Source: Aldehydirespirator sp965116865
GTDB lineage: Bacteria; Actinomycetota; Acidimicrobiia; Acidimicrobiales; Aldehydirespiratoraceae
Direction: 5' to 3'
NCBI GenBank assembly: GCA_965116865.1
Contig: OZ220727.1
Coordinates: forward strand, 2,542,001 to 2,606,000
Length of the DNA: 64,000 nt
A program made the position numbers and the translations under genes. The notes below the pieces were generated by a model. The model was not told where the DNA came from, made no database searches, and worked only from the letters and a program-made list of their open reading frames with translations. Below are positions 50,491 through 59,800 of this stretch, piece after piece; within the stretch, counting starts at the first letter, position 1; each line of letters starts with the position of its first letter.

Positions 50491-53340
50491 ATGGCCATGA
50501 GACGGCTGGACGTGCAGCCCACCGAAGTGATCGACCGGTCCGCGAGGCTGCGCTTCCGTTGGAACGGCGAGCGGTTCAACGGCTTCGAGGGCGACACCGT
50601 CGCCTCGGCGCTGGCCGCCGCCGGGGAGCACGTCTACTCGCGTTCGATGAAATACCACCGGCCCCGCGGCATCCTCACCGCCGACTACTGGGACCCCAAC
50701 CTGATGGTCCAGGTGGGTGACGATCCCAACGTGCGGGCCGGGCACCGCCTGCTGGAGACCGGCATGGACGTGCGGGCCCAGAACGTGTGGCCGTCGCTGC
50801 GCCGCGATGTGAAGGCGCTCAATGGTCTGGTCGGGCGCTTCCTGACGGCCGGCTTCTACTACAAGACGTTCATGCGCCCGGCGTGGCTGTGGCCCGCCTA
50901 CGAGCGGGTGCTGGCCACGTTCGCGCCGGGCGGCAGGATCGACCTCGACACCCCCCACGGCTACCACGACAAGCGCTACACGCATCCCGACGTGGTGGTG
51001 GCCGGTGCCGGACCGGCCGGCATCTCCGCCGCTGTGGCCGCGTCCGCCGCTGGCGCCCGGGTGCTGCTGGTCGAGCACGAGCACACGGTGGGTGGCTGTC
51101 TGCGCTACAGCAGCCGCGGCTCGGACCGCGACGCGCTGGCCGAGATGCGAGACGCGCTGGCCGCTTCCGACGTGGAGGTGCTCACCGACTCCACCGTCAC
51201 CGGCCGCTACGAGGACAACTGGCTCGGGATCGTGCAGCGCAGCCACCCGGCCGCGGTCGAGCGGCTCGTCAAAGCCCGTGCCAAGGTGCTGGTGGCCGCG
51301 CCCGGCCTGATCGAGAGGCCCTACGTGTTCGCGGGCAACGACCGGCCCGGCGTGGTCACCTCCGGCGCGGCCCGCCGCCTGGTCAACCTGTGGGGGGTGA
51401 AGCCCGGCGAGCGGGCGGTGGTGTTCACCGCCAACCCCGAAGGCGACGCCGCCGCCGCCGACCTCGACCGGATCGGCGTTGAGATCGCCGCGGTGATCGA
51501 CGGCCGCGACGGCCGGCGCGTCAGCTCGGCCGAGGGCTCGCCGGCCGCGGTGGAGGCCGTGACAGCGGGCGGGACTCGCATCGAAGCCGATCTGCTGGTG
51601 ACAGCCGCCGGCTGGACCGCGTCCACGTCGCTGCTCAACATGGCCGGCGACCGGCCCGTCTACGATCCTGTCGCCGCTCGCTTCTTTGCGTCGGACCCGC
51701 CCGGCAACGTCCTCGCCACGGGCGGGCTGGCCGGCGACGGCAGCCTCGACGAGCTGCGTGACCACGGCACCGCCACCGGACGCCTGGCCGCCCAGCGGGC
51801 CGCCGCGGTGGCCCACCGGCTGCGGGCCCTCACCGCCCGGGCCCGCCCGGTCGACGGCGACGAGCCGGCCTGGGCGGCCGACGAGCGCGCCCCGCTGGGC
51901 CGCGACCCCCATCCGGAGCTGTACCGCTCCGACACGCACGGCATGGTCGACTTCTCCGAGGACGTCGGATCCAAGGACCTGATTGCCGCCGCCCGGGAGG
52001 GCTACGACTCGGTGGAGCTGGCCAAGCGCTTCACCACCGCCACCATGGGCCCCTCGCAGGGCAAGCTCGAGACGGTCAACACGGTGGCCGTCGTCGCCGA
52101 GGCCCGCGGCGAGACCATCGCCGACGTCGGCACCACCGTGTGGCGGCCGCCCTACGCCCCGCTGACGCTGGGCGCGCTGGCCGGGCGGGTTTTCGAGCCG
52201 GTGCGAGTGTCGTCGATCCATCCCTGGCACGAAGCCAACGGAGCGGCCACGATCCTGGCCGGCCAGTGGATCCGCCCCGACCATTACGGCGATCCCGTCG
52301 CCGAGGTCCGCAACGTGCGCACCAACGTCGGGCTGATCGACGTGACGCCGCTGGGCAAGCTCGATCTGCGCGGCCCCGACGTCGCGGAACTGCTCAACCT
52401 TCTCTACACCAACAAATGGTCGAAGCTGCCCGTCGGCAAGGTTCGCTACGGGATGATGTGCGCCGAGGACGGTGTGGTGCTCGACGACGGCGTCACCGGC
52501 CGTCTGGGGGAGGACCACTACCTGATGACCACCACCAGCTCGGGCGCGGGCGCGGTGTGGGAATGGGTCGAGAACTGGCTGCAGACCGAGCGCCCCCACT
52601 GGCGGGTGCATGTCACGCCGGTCACCGCCGCCTACGTCAGCATCAACGTGGCCGGCCCCGAGGCCCGGACGCTGGTCGGTCGGGTGGCCGAGGATGTGGA
52701 CCTGTCGCCCGAGGCTTTCGGATACATGGAGGTCCGCACGGCCGCCGTCGCCGGGGTGGCCGGATGCTTCATGTGGCGCATCGGCTTCACCGGCGAGCTG
52801 TCCTTCGAGATCCACGCCCCCGCGGGTCACGGCCTCCACGTCTGGGAGGCGCTCATGGACGCCGGCCGTGATCTCGGCGCCGGGCCGTTCGGGCTGGAGG
52901 CCCAGCGCATCATGCGTCTCGAGAAGGGCCATTTCATCGTCGGCCAGGACACCGACGGCCTGACCCTGGGCCCGAGCACCGGCCTCGGCCCGCTCATCAA
53001 GCTCGACAAGGACGACTTCGCGGGCAGGCCCGAACTGGCCTGGGCCGCCGACCGTCGGCTGCCGATGATCGTGGCCATCCAGCCCGACGACCCCGGCGTG
53101 GTGCCCGCCGAGGCCTGCCAGATCGTGCGGGGCGACACCGACGAGATACTGGGCCGCATCACGTCGTCGCGGATGTCGCCCACCTTGGGCCGGTCGGTCT
53201 GCCTGGGCCAGGTGGCGCCCGAACTGGCCGTCGGCGGCGCCAAGCTGACGGTGCTGTTGACGTCCGGCGAGCGTGTCGGCGCCACGGTGATGGACCAGCA
53301 TGCTCATTTAGATCCGGCTGGGGAGCGTCTGCGTGGCTGA
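50491..53340 (+). CDS. soxA: Sarcosine oxidase alpha subunit
   Basis: 949 residues. An N-terminal ferredoxin-like fold (RFRWNGERFNGFEGDTVASA; YSRSMKYHRPRG) leads to a dinucleotide-binding domain, PDVVVAGAGPAGISAAVAAS (about residue 167), that binds NAD+. The C-terminal 380 residues form a GcvT-like tetrahydrofolate domain (RTNVGLIDVTPLGKLDLRGP; MWRIGFTGELSFEIH; RLEKGHFIVGQDTDG). With SoxB, SoxD and SoxG it converts sarcosine to glycine, H2O2 and 5,10-methylene-tetrahydrofolate. The C-terminal codons are part of a tandem duplication that continues past the stop. Confidence 0.94.
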   Translation: MAMRRLDVQPTEVIDRSARLRFRWNGERFNGFEGDTVASALAAAGEHVYSRSMKYHRPRGILTADYWDPNLMVQVGDDPNVRAGHRLLETGMDVRAQNVWPSLRRDVKALNGLVGRFLTAGFYYKTFMRPAWLWPAYERVLATFAPGGRIDLDTPHGYHDKRYTHPDVVVAGAGPAGISAAVAASAAGARVLLVEHEHTVGGCLRYSSRGSDRDALAEMRDALAASDVEVLTDSTVTGRYEDNWLGIVQRSHPAAVERLVKARAKVLVAAPGLIERPYVFAGNDRPGVVTSGAARRLVNLWGVKPGERAVVFTANPEGDAAAADLDRIGVEIAAVIDGRDGRRVSSAEGSPAAVEAVTAGGTRIEADLLVTAAGWTASTSLLNMAGDRPVYDPVAARFFASDPPGNVLATGGLAGDGSLDELRDHGTATGRLAAQRAAAVAHRLRALTARARPVDGDEPAWAADERAPLGRDPHPELYRSDTHGMVDFSEDVGSKDLIAAAREGYDSVELAKRFTTATMGPSQGKLETVNTVAVVAEARGETIADVGTTVWRPPYAPLTLGALAGRVFEPVRVSSIHPWHEANGAATILAGQWIRPDHYGDPVAEVRNVRTNVGLIDVTPLGKLDLRGPDVAELLNLLYTNKWSKLPVGKVRYGMMCAEDGVVLDDGVTGRLGEDHYLMTTTSSGAGAVWEWVENWLQTERPHWRVHVTPVTAAYVSINVAGPEARTLVGRVAEDVDLSPEAFGYMEVRTAAVAGVAGCFMWRIGFTGELSFEIHAPAGHGLHVWEALMDAGRDLGAGPFGLEAQRIMRLEKGHFIVGQDTDGLTLGPSTGLGPLIKLDKDDFAGRPELAWAADRRLPMIVAIQPDDPGVVPAEACQIVRGDTDEILGRITSSRMSPTLGRSVCLGQVAPELAVGGAKLTVLLTSGERVGATVMDQHAHLDPAGERLRG

Positions 53341-53460
53341 GCTGGCTGTCTTGCTGAGGGTGTTGTTGACGTCGGGCGAGCGTGTCGGCGCCACGGTGAT
53401 GGACCAGCATGCTCATTTAGATCCGGCTGGGGAGCGTCTGCGTGGCTGAGCTGGCTGTCT
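53251..53460. repeat. 101-bp direct duplication (109-bp period) at the soxA/soxG junction
   Basis: GTGCTGTTGACGTC... (53251-53351) recurs as GTGTTGTTGACGTC... (53360-53460) with few differences and an 8-bp gap. The unit spans the last codons of soxA, its stop, and the overlapping first codons of soxG (GTGGCTGA). soxA ends in copy 1 and soxG starts in copy 2, so both genes stay intact but lose their original start/stop overlap. Confidence 0.93.
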
Positions 53461-54389
53461 TCGAGAGCCCGGTGGTGCGGAACTACGATTTCTCCTCTGG
53501 TGGCCCTCTCACGCTCACCGACGCCAGTCCCACCACCAAATGGCTGGTGCGGGGCCCGTCCGCCGGCGCGGCCGCTACCCGGCTCGACGCACCGTTCGGG
53601 TCGTCCCGGGCCGCGGCGGGCGGCGCGCTGGTGCTGGGCGCCAGGCCCGGGGAGTGGATCGTCGTGGGTCCCGCCGGCGCGGTGGCCGAGGCGGTGGCCG
53701 GCCTCGACGCGCCGGACTTCGTGTCGGCAAGCACGGGCAGCGCACCCACAGCCCCGGCAGCGAGCCTCGACGCGCCGGACGCGCCGGACTTCGTGTCGGC
53801 GAGCACGGGCAGCGCACCCACAGCCCCGGCAGCGAGCCTCGACGCGCCGGACGCGCCGGACTTCGTGTCGGCGAGCACGGGCAGCGCACCCACAGCCCCG
53901 GCAGCGAGCCTCGACGCGCCGGACGCGCCGGACTTCGTGTCGGCGAGCACGGGCAGCGCACCCACAGCCCCGGCAGCGAGCCTCGACGCGCCGGACGCGC
54001 CGGACTTCGTGTCGGCGAGCACGGGCAGCGCACCCACAGCCCCGGCAGCGAGCCTCGACGCGCCGGACGCGCCGGACTTCGTGTCGGCTCTCGACTGGAC
54101 CCACGGCCGCGCCTTGTTCCGGGTCACCGGGCCGGACGCGTCGCGGATGCTCGAGAAGGTCTGCAGCCTCGACTGGTCCGACTCGATGACCCCGGACGGG
54201 GCGGTGGCCTCGGCGTCGGTGGCCAAGGTCTCCTGCGACGTCGCCCGCAACGACGTGGACGGATCGCCGTCATACCTGATCTTCTGCGACCGCTCCTTCG
54301 GCCAGTACCTCTTCGACGCGCTGATCGACGCCGGCGCCGAGTTCGGCCTCGTCGTGGGGTGGGCCCGGCCATGGGGGCTGGGAGAGTAG
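53442..54389 (+). CDS. soxG: Sarcosine oxidase gamma subunit with internal repeat insertion
   Basis: 315 residues; family members are about 200. The N-terminal part (SPTTKWLVRGPSAGAAATRL; GEWIVVGPAG) and C-terminal part (HGRALFRVTGPDASRMLEKV; PSYLIFCDRSFGQYLFDALI) are normal SoxG. Between them, about residues 88-215, lies a 24-residue unit, DAPDFVSASTGSAPTAPAAS plus SLDAP, repeated about five times. The insertion is in frame and Ala/Pro/Ser-rich, so it is likely a flexible loop. GTG 53442 is the start in the second copy of the duplicated junction. Confidence 0.9.
   Translation: MAELAVFESPVVRNYDFSSGGPLTLTDASPTTKWLVRGPSAGAAATRLDAPFGSSRAAAGGALVLGARPGEWIVVGPAGAVAEAVAGLDAPDFVSASTGSAPTAPAASLDAPDAPDFVSASTGSAPTAPAASLDAPDAPDFVSASTGSAPTAPAASLDAPDAPDFVSASTGSAPTAPAASLDAPDAPDFVSASTGSAPTAPAASLDAPDAPDFVSALDWTHGRALFRVTGPDASRMLEKVCSLDWSDSMTPDGAVASASVAKVSCDVARNDVDGSPSYLIFCDRSFGQYLFDALIDAGAEFGLVVGWARPWGLGE
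53701..54090. repeat. 72-bp in-frame tandem repeat within soxG, about 5.4 copies
   Basis: GACTTCGTGTCGGC recurs every 72 bp from 53715 on (F codons at 53718, 53790, 53862, 53934, 54006 and 54078). The first unit has one base difference (GGCAAG versus GGCGAG); the rest look identical. The period keeps the reading frame. Confidence 0.96.
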
Positions 54390-54504
54390 GCGGGCGGGTC
54401 CTCCGCTTGCCGGCGTGGCCGCGGCCCGGCGGTCCTCGGGGTGCAGCGAACAGGAGCGGGAATCCGCCCGTCCCGGCGCGACGGGTCTGCATTGAGGCGT
54501 AGAG

Positions 54505-54660
54505 CTAGTGTCCCGAGTGAAAAATGCGTTGCAGATATGCTGCGATGGTCTCGAGGATCTCGGCGGCGGTCATGCGCCGCACGAAGGGGTGCGGGTGCTC
54601 GTCGCAGTCGTCGATCCAGTCGCGGCAGTCGTCGATCCAGCCGCGGGGGTCTGCGACGCC
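54505..54660 (-). pseudogene. IS630-type transposase, C-terminal fragment
   Basis: On the minus strand the frame reads DWIDDCDEHPHPFVRRMTAA, EILETIAAYLQRIFHSGH, then stop (54507-54505). This is the C-terminal tail of IS630-family transposases (…NPKPFxWTKTAxEIL…). Two copies of WIDDCRD/WIDDCDE show a small internal duplication. Nothing upstream is recognisable. Confidence 0.65.
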
Positions 54661-54675
54661 TGTGGGGGACCCCGG

Positions 54676-54727
54676 CCGTTCTTGATGTAGTTGTGCCGCT
54701 CATAGACGGTCACTACATCAAGAACGG
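54676..54727. repeat. Perfect 16-bp inverted repeat
   Basis: CCGTTCTTGATGTAGT (54676-54691) and its exact reverse complement (54712-54727) flank a 20-nt spacer. No T-tract follows, so it is not a canonical terminator. It lies between the IS630 fragment and the integrase and may be an IS end, a recombinase site, or the result of an inverted duplication. Confidence 0.85.
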
Positions 54728-54940
54728 GGGTTGTATATCCCTCGCCAACCACGGAACACCGCATCGCTATAGCAGGCGAAGCGGAGGTGGGGAGAATTTC
54801 TTTCGGGTTTCGGGGGGTTGCAGTTTGTCGCTTCGTGTTGCCTATATGACAAGGTGAGAGGGCATATCCCTGTTTCAGCCGGTTGCAGGGCGTAGCACCC
54901 CATCAAGTGACATTCGCTACAGAGAAAGTGACAACCAGAA

Positions 54941-56113
54941 GTGAGAGAATCGAACTCGCGGACCGGTCTGCCGCTGTCCGCGACCTTCGTCAAGCAGGTC
55001 AACCGTCCCGGCGTCTACGGCGACGGCCGCGGCGGCTACGGGCTCACGCTGCGGGTGCGGCGCATGACCAACGGGCGGCTGTCGAAGGTCTGGGTCCAGA
55101 GGCTCCGCATCAACGGCCGCGCCACCAACCTGGGTCTGGGATCGTTCCCGGTGGTGGGACTGGCCACCGCACGCGAGAGGGCGCTGGACAACCGCCGCAA
55201 GATCGAGGTGGGCATCGACCCGCGCATCGCCGAGAACCCGACCCCGACTCTCGCGGATGCGCTGGAGGCGGTGATCGAGGGTCGCTCGGCGTCGTGGAAG
55301 AACGGTGGACGCTCGGCGGAGATCTGGCGCAACAGCGTCCGCAACCACGCCGACAACCTACTTCACCGCCCTGTTGACCAGATCGATACCGGAGACGTGC
55401 TGCGGATCATCGGGCCGCTGTGGACCGACCGTCACGACACTGCCAAGAAGGTCCGCCAAAGGCTCTCGTTGGCGTTCAGATGGGCGATGGCCGCGGGACA
55501 TCGTGGCGACGATCCCGCCGGCGAGGCGCTGCTGGCCGCGCTGCCCCGCAACGGCGTCCCCCGCCGCCACATGGCGGCATTGCCGCCGGATGAGGTGCCC
55601 GCCGCGCTCGCGGCCATCGACAACTCAGGCGCCTTCCCGACCACGAAGCTCGCCATGCGGATGCTGGCGCTGACCGCCACCCGCTCCGGAGAGGTCCGCG
55701 GGATGTGCTGGGACGAGATCGAGGGCGGCATCTGGACGATCCCGGGCGAGCGCACCAAGGTCGGCCGCGAGTTCCGGGTCCCGCTGAGCCCCCAGGCGCT
55801 CGCGGTGCTCGACGAGGCACGCCCCTACAGCGACGGCGCTCCCGACTCGCTGGTGTTCCCGTCGTCACGCGGCCGGCAGATCACTCCCGACGCCCTCTCC
55901 AAGCTCTGCCACGAACTCGACCTGGGCATGACCCCCCACGGGCTTCGCTCATCGTTCCGCGACTGGTGCGCCGAGTCAGCCGTCAGCCGTGAGCTGGCCG
56001 AATCGTGCCTAGCCCACGTCGTCAAGAACACCGTCGAAGCCGCCTACCGCCGCTCCGACCTGCTAGAGCAACGCCGCGAAGTCATGGAAGCCTGGGCACG
56101 CTACGTCGCATAG
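54941..56113 (+). CDS. Tyrosine recombinase (phage/island integrase, P4-like)
   Basis: 390 residues, GTG start. An N-terminal arm-type domain (GVYGDGRGGYGLTLRVRRMT; GLGSFPVVGLATARERALD) is followed by a SAM-like core-binding domain and the catalytic domain with Arg in LTATRSGEVRGMCWDEI, HGLRSSFRDWC (His-x-x-Arg) and the nucleophile Tyr in EAAYRRSDLLEQR. All catalytic residues are present, so it could be active. I found no tRNA-derived attachment site next to it; the downstream sequence goes directly into an IstB fragment, suggesting that its island has eroded. Confidence 0.9.
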   Translation: MRESNSRTGLPLSATFVKQVNRPGVYGDGRGGYGLTLRVRRMTNGRLSKVWVQRLRINGRATNLGLGSFPVVGLATARERALDNRRKIEVGIDPRIAENPTPTLADALEAVIEGRSASWKNGGRSAEIWRNSVRNHADNLLHRPVDQIDTGDVLRIIGPLWTDRHDTAKKVRQRLSLAFRWAMAAGHRGDDPAGEALLAALPRNGVPRRHMAALPPDEVPAALAAIDNSGAFPTTKLAMRMLALTATRSGEVRGMCWDEIEGGIWTIPGERTKVGREFRVPLSPQALAVLDEARPYSDGAPDSLVFPSSRGRQITPDALSKLCHELDLGMTPHGLRSSFRDWCAESAVSRELAESCLAHVVKNTVEAAYRRSDLLEQRREVMEAWARYVA

Positions 56114-56547
56114 GCACATCTGCATGTGGCCATGCCATCGTCGACGCCGGCCACAAAGTGTCATGGTTCAGTCTGGAGCACCTCGGCGCGCTCGTGCGCC
56201 GCCACACCGCCGATGACGCCGCAGCCAAAGCCATCCGACGCATCATGCGCGCCGATGTCATCGCGATCGACGACGTCGGGCTGCTCCCAGTCGCATCTGA
56301 GACCTCCGAGCTGCTCCACCGCGTCGTCGACGCCGCCTATGAGAGGCGTTCCATCGCTTTGTCGAGCAACCTGCATCCCGCAGGGTTCGACGAATTGATG
56401 CCCCAGACCATCGCCGACGCCACCGTCGACCGGTTGCTGCACCACGCCCTCATCGTCCTCACCGCCGGCGACAGCATCCGCCTCACCCAAGCCGCCGACG
56501 GAAAGTGGGTGACGCCACTGACCAAGAACTTTGGGCAGAACACCTAG
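56114..56547 (+). pseudogene. IS21-type IstB helper ATPase, C-terminal fragment
   Basis: The frame GTSACGHAIVDAGHKVSWFS is joined directly behind the integrase stop; it retains the end of the Walker A region without the Lys. It then has Walker B IAIDDVGLLPV, YERRSIALSSNLHP and DATVDRLLHHALIVLTAGDS, ending at TAG 56547. IstB normally has about 250 residues; the N-terminal 100 or so and the cognate IstA are missing. Confidence 0.75.
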
Positions 56548-56624
56548 CTGTCACCGGGCAGTTCTGTTGGCCCCGGCTGGGCAGTTCCGTTGTCCGCCAC
56601 AGAGCAGATCCCACTGGCCGTTGA

Positions 56625-56795
56625 CACAACGTCGAGGACTTCGCCAACATCACTGAAGCCAAAGCCGTCCTGAGGGCTGGCGCCACGAATTCAACCACGA
56701 CCAACCCCACCAATCGCTCGGCGGGCTCACCCCCGCGCGTTTATGCTGCCACCCGCATCACGCGCCAACAACCTCACGCGAACTGACACCTAGAC
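56625..56795 (+). pseudogene. IS3-type transposase, C-terminal fragment with frameshift
   Basis: VEDFANITEAKAVL, then after a one-base frameshift GWRHEFNHDQPHQSLGGLTP and ARL. This is the DDE-domain end of IS3-family OrfB (the family typically reads NVEDFxxIxEAK...EYNxxRPHSSLGxLTP). No other part of the element remains. Confidence 0.7.
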
Positions 56796-56890
56796 TCGCA
56801 AACGGGTCGGTGAGCCTCACGATAGTGTCGCCACAGGTGAGTTTCATAGCTGGCAGGTAGTCACCGAGGCTCGACCTCCAAAGTCCCACG

Positions 56891-59800
56891 ATGCCGCCGC
56901 GGAGGTTGTCGATGACGAAGATGGGAATTCCCAGCGGCCGGGATGCTCAGAGTGCGGGACGTAGTGGTCGTGCTGTCCGTCGTCTCGGCATGAGGCCGCT
57001 GTTGGCCGCTTCATTGGCGCTGTCGGTGGTAGCGGTGCTGGTCAGCCCTGCTCCGGCTGGCGCTGACACCACTGTCCAGGGTCCGTTTCTGGCCGCTGGA
57101 TCGGCCGTGTCGTCGGCATCAGACGCGGTCGTGGCGGCACGGTCTGGCGCTGCGGTGGATGTCATCGGCGGTTTGCCCGCACCGGCGGGGGCCGGGGCCG
57201 CAGCCTGGACCTCAGCCGAGATCGATGTCCGGGCTCATTTGCAGCAGGGCGGGTTCGGTGACCTGGCCGAGGGAGCCTTCTATTCGACAGCAGTGTCGGC
57301 GCTGGCCGCGCAGGGAGTATTCGAAGGAACCGATTGCGGCGAGGGGTTCTGTCCCGACGAGCCAATAGATCGTGAGACGATGGCGGTTTGGACAGTACGC
57401 GTTGTCGACGGCGTGGATCCGCCTGCCGGGACGGGCGGCCGCTTCGACGATGTGGATCCGGACAGCTTCTATGCCCCGTTCACGGAGCGGATGGCTCAGT
57501 TGCGGATCACCTTGGGTTGCGGCGATGGAACCGGGTTCTGTCCAGCCGATGCGGTCACCCGGGCCCAGATGGCGGTGTTCTTGTCGCGGGCCTTCAACCT
57601 GACGGACGGACCTGCTTCCGGCTTTGCCGATGTGGCCGACGACGCCTGGTACGCAACGGAGGTGGCGCGGTTGGCAGCGTCGGGCATAACCCGCGGCTGC
57701 GGGGACGGGACCCGCTTCTGCCCTGGCCAACCAACAACCCGAGCCCAGATGGCGACGTTCCTGTACCGAGGCTTGCAGTTCGTCGCGGACCGCGAGGTCG
57801 CAGCGATGGAAGCGTCTCACATCGAGTTGTCGACGGTGCCCGGCGAAGCGACCGTAGTCCCGCACCGCGGTCGAGCGTCGGTGTCATGGCCGCCGGCCGA
57901 GGCCCTGCCGGGATCGCCGGTGGCCGGCTATGAGGTCCAGTGGAGAGCCCAGGGCCAGGCTTGGGATGCCACGCGGCGCGCGGTGGTGGTCGCCCAGTCC
58001 TATGAGATATACGGGTTGAGCGGCGAGACCCACCATGTCCGGGTGCGTCGAGCGATTGTAGAGAGGGCCGAGGCCGCGGGAGCGTCGATCACCTCAGCTC
58101 AAGGCACCGCCCCCACAGCCGAACTCGTCACACCACCTGCCGTGTTTGATGAAGCGAGCAGCATCTCGGCGTATGACGGTGTCGTGAACTTCGAGATGAC
58201 CGGCGATCCTGTGTGGCCGGCCACCATCGAGATTCCCGTCGACACGACCAAGATCGACGACGGCGACTTCATTTTCTTGATGTCTTTCAACGAGGAGCAC
58301 CAGCTGTGGCTGCCAGAACCGGGCGCCGTGTTCGATCCCGAAGCAGGCGTAGTCACCGCCGAGGTGTATCACCTATCGATTTGGGATACTGCAAAGAAAG
58401 GTTTGAGAGGTTTGAACAAAGGCGTAGATTTCGTAAAGGAAGTTGGTCGCGACGCGCTAGACACGGCAACTATCACTGCCGAAATCGTAGTCAAGCCGGT
58501 GGTCAATGCAGGCCACAAAGCTATACGTTTCGGCTATGACAAGGCCAAAGATGTGGTGTATTGGACAGAGGAGACCCTTGAGAAGACCATAACCTATTCG
58601 ATGAAGGCCTTCAAGATGTCCGCAGAGATCGCGCTGGAGACAGCGAGGCAGTATTGGGAGCACATGAAGTTGATGTCCGCTGTTCCTCAGATTGTATCAA
58701 TGGTGACAGAATGGTACGAGAGGAACGTCGAGTTCAAGACTCCAGACTGCGCGGACTCTGAACTTGAATGGGTTGAGCGCGTCTATATTCCTACAGCAGA
58801 CAGCCCCATGATCGTATGTGGAGAGGCTGATTCGGGAGACCTGCTTTTGAAGGTGGCATCGCAGCGGTATTACCCGATCGTGTTGACAGCCCACAACGCG
58901 TCGGGCCGTATTAGCATCTCGAAGGACACAACCGATCCCATTCGCGTCGAGAAGACTGAAGGGGCCTCGGATCTGAGCGAGGTGTTGATCGAATGGTTAC
59001 TTGACATTAGCGACGATTCTCGGTATGTGCTGCCCGTGAGCGCAACCCACTGGCTGCGAATACCGCAGTCTGCTCTAGGGCGGCACGATTCGATGACGCT
59101 TGAAGGAGAGTGGCTAGCTCTAGCCCATACCTTCGATCTGCTCCTCTTGGCGGTCGACCTGCTTCTGACGCCAAGCGGGATACCGGCTAGTTCCAGCGAT
59201 GCCTCCCTGCTCATTGGGCTCGGAGATGAAGTCGCAGAGTGCCTATCGCAGGACGACCTCACAGGCCTCGGCAATGAGCCGGGCCTAGGCAACGAGCTGC
59301 AACGGTGGCGGACCTTCAGCGAAGCGCTCTATTGCGTTCACACCGCTATCCAGAGAGCGGGGGTTCTAAAGGGATCTGTATCGTTGCTCGGTCCGTTCGC
59401 CCTCGTGTTGTGGTTCTTGGAAGCTGGCTCCCAGCTGACGGGCTTCATACAAGCGGGCAACGACTTGAGGACCGGAAACGACAATCCTAGAGTGAGGATC
59501 GAAGCAGAACCCAGCGACGACAGCACCGAATCCGAAGACCCGTCATCCTCTACCAGCAAGTTCAAGGCCGTCTCTGCCTTCTATGCGCATTCTTGTGGGC
59601 TGCGAACAGACGGCACTATCGTTTGCTGGGGCGAAGATGACTTCGGCAAGTTGGACGCGCCTGGTGGCCATTTTAGGGCTGTTTCTGTTGGCCTGGGGCA
59701 CTCTTGTGGGCTGCGAACTGATGGCACTATCGTCTGCTGGGGCTCTAGAGCAGACGCGCCTGGCGGTAGTTTTGAGGCCATCTCTGCTGGCGGTCGCAAC

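Noticed and set aside
54583..54660. Short WIDDC-encoding duplication as a regulatory repeat
   Set aside because: It is a duplicated piece of the IS630 transposase tail and explained by that fragment.
54941..54965. Integrase start region as a tRNA-derived attachment site (GAGAGAATCGAACTCGCGG)
   Set aside because: It resembles a tRNA T-arm complement only loosely, and no tRNA structure can be folded around it.
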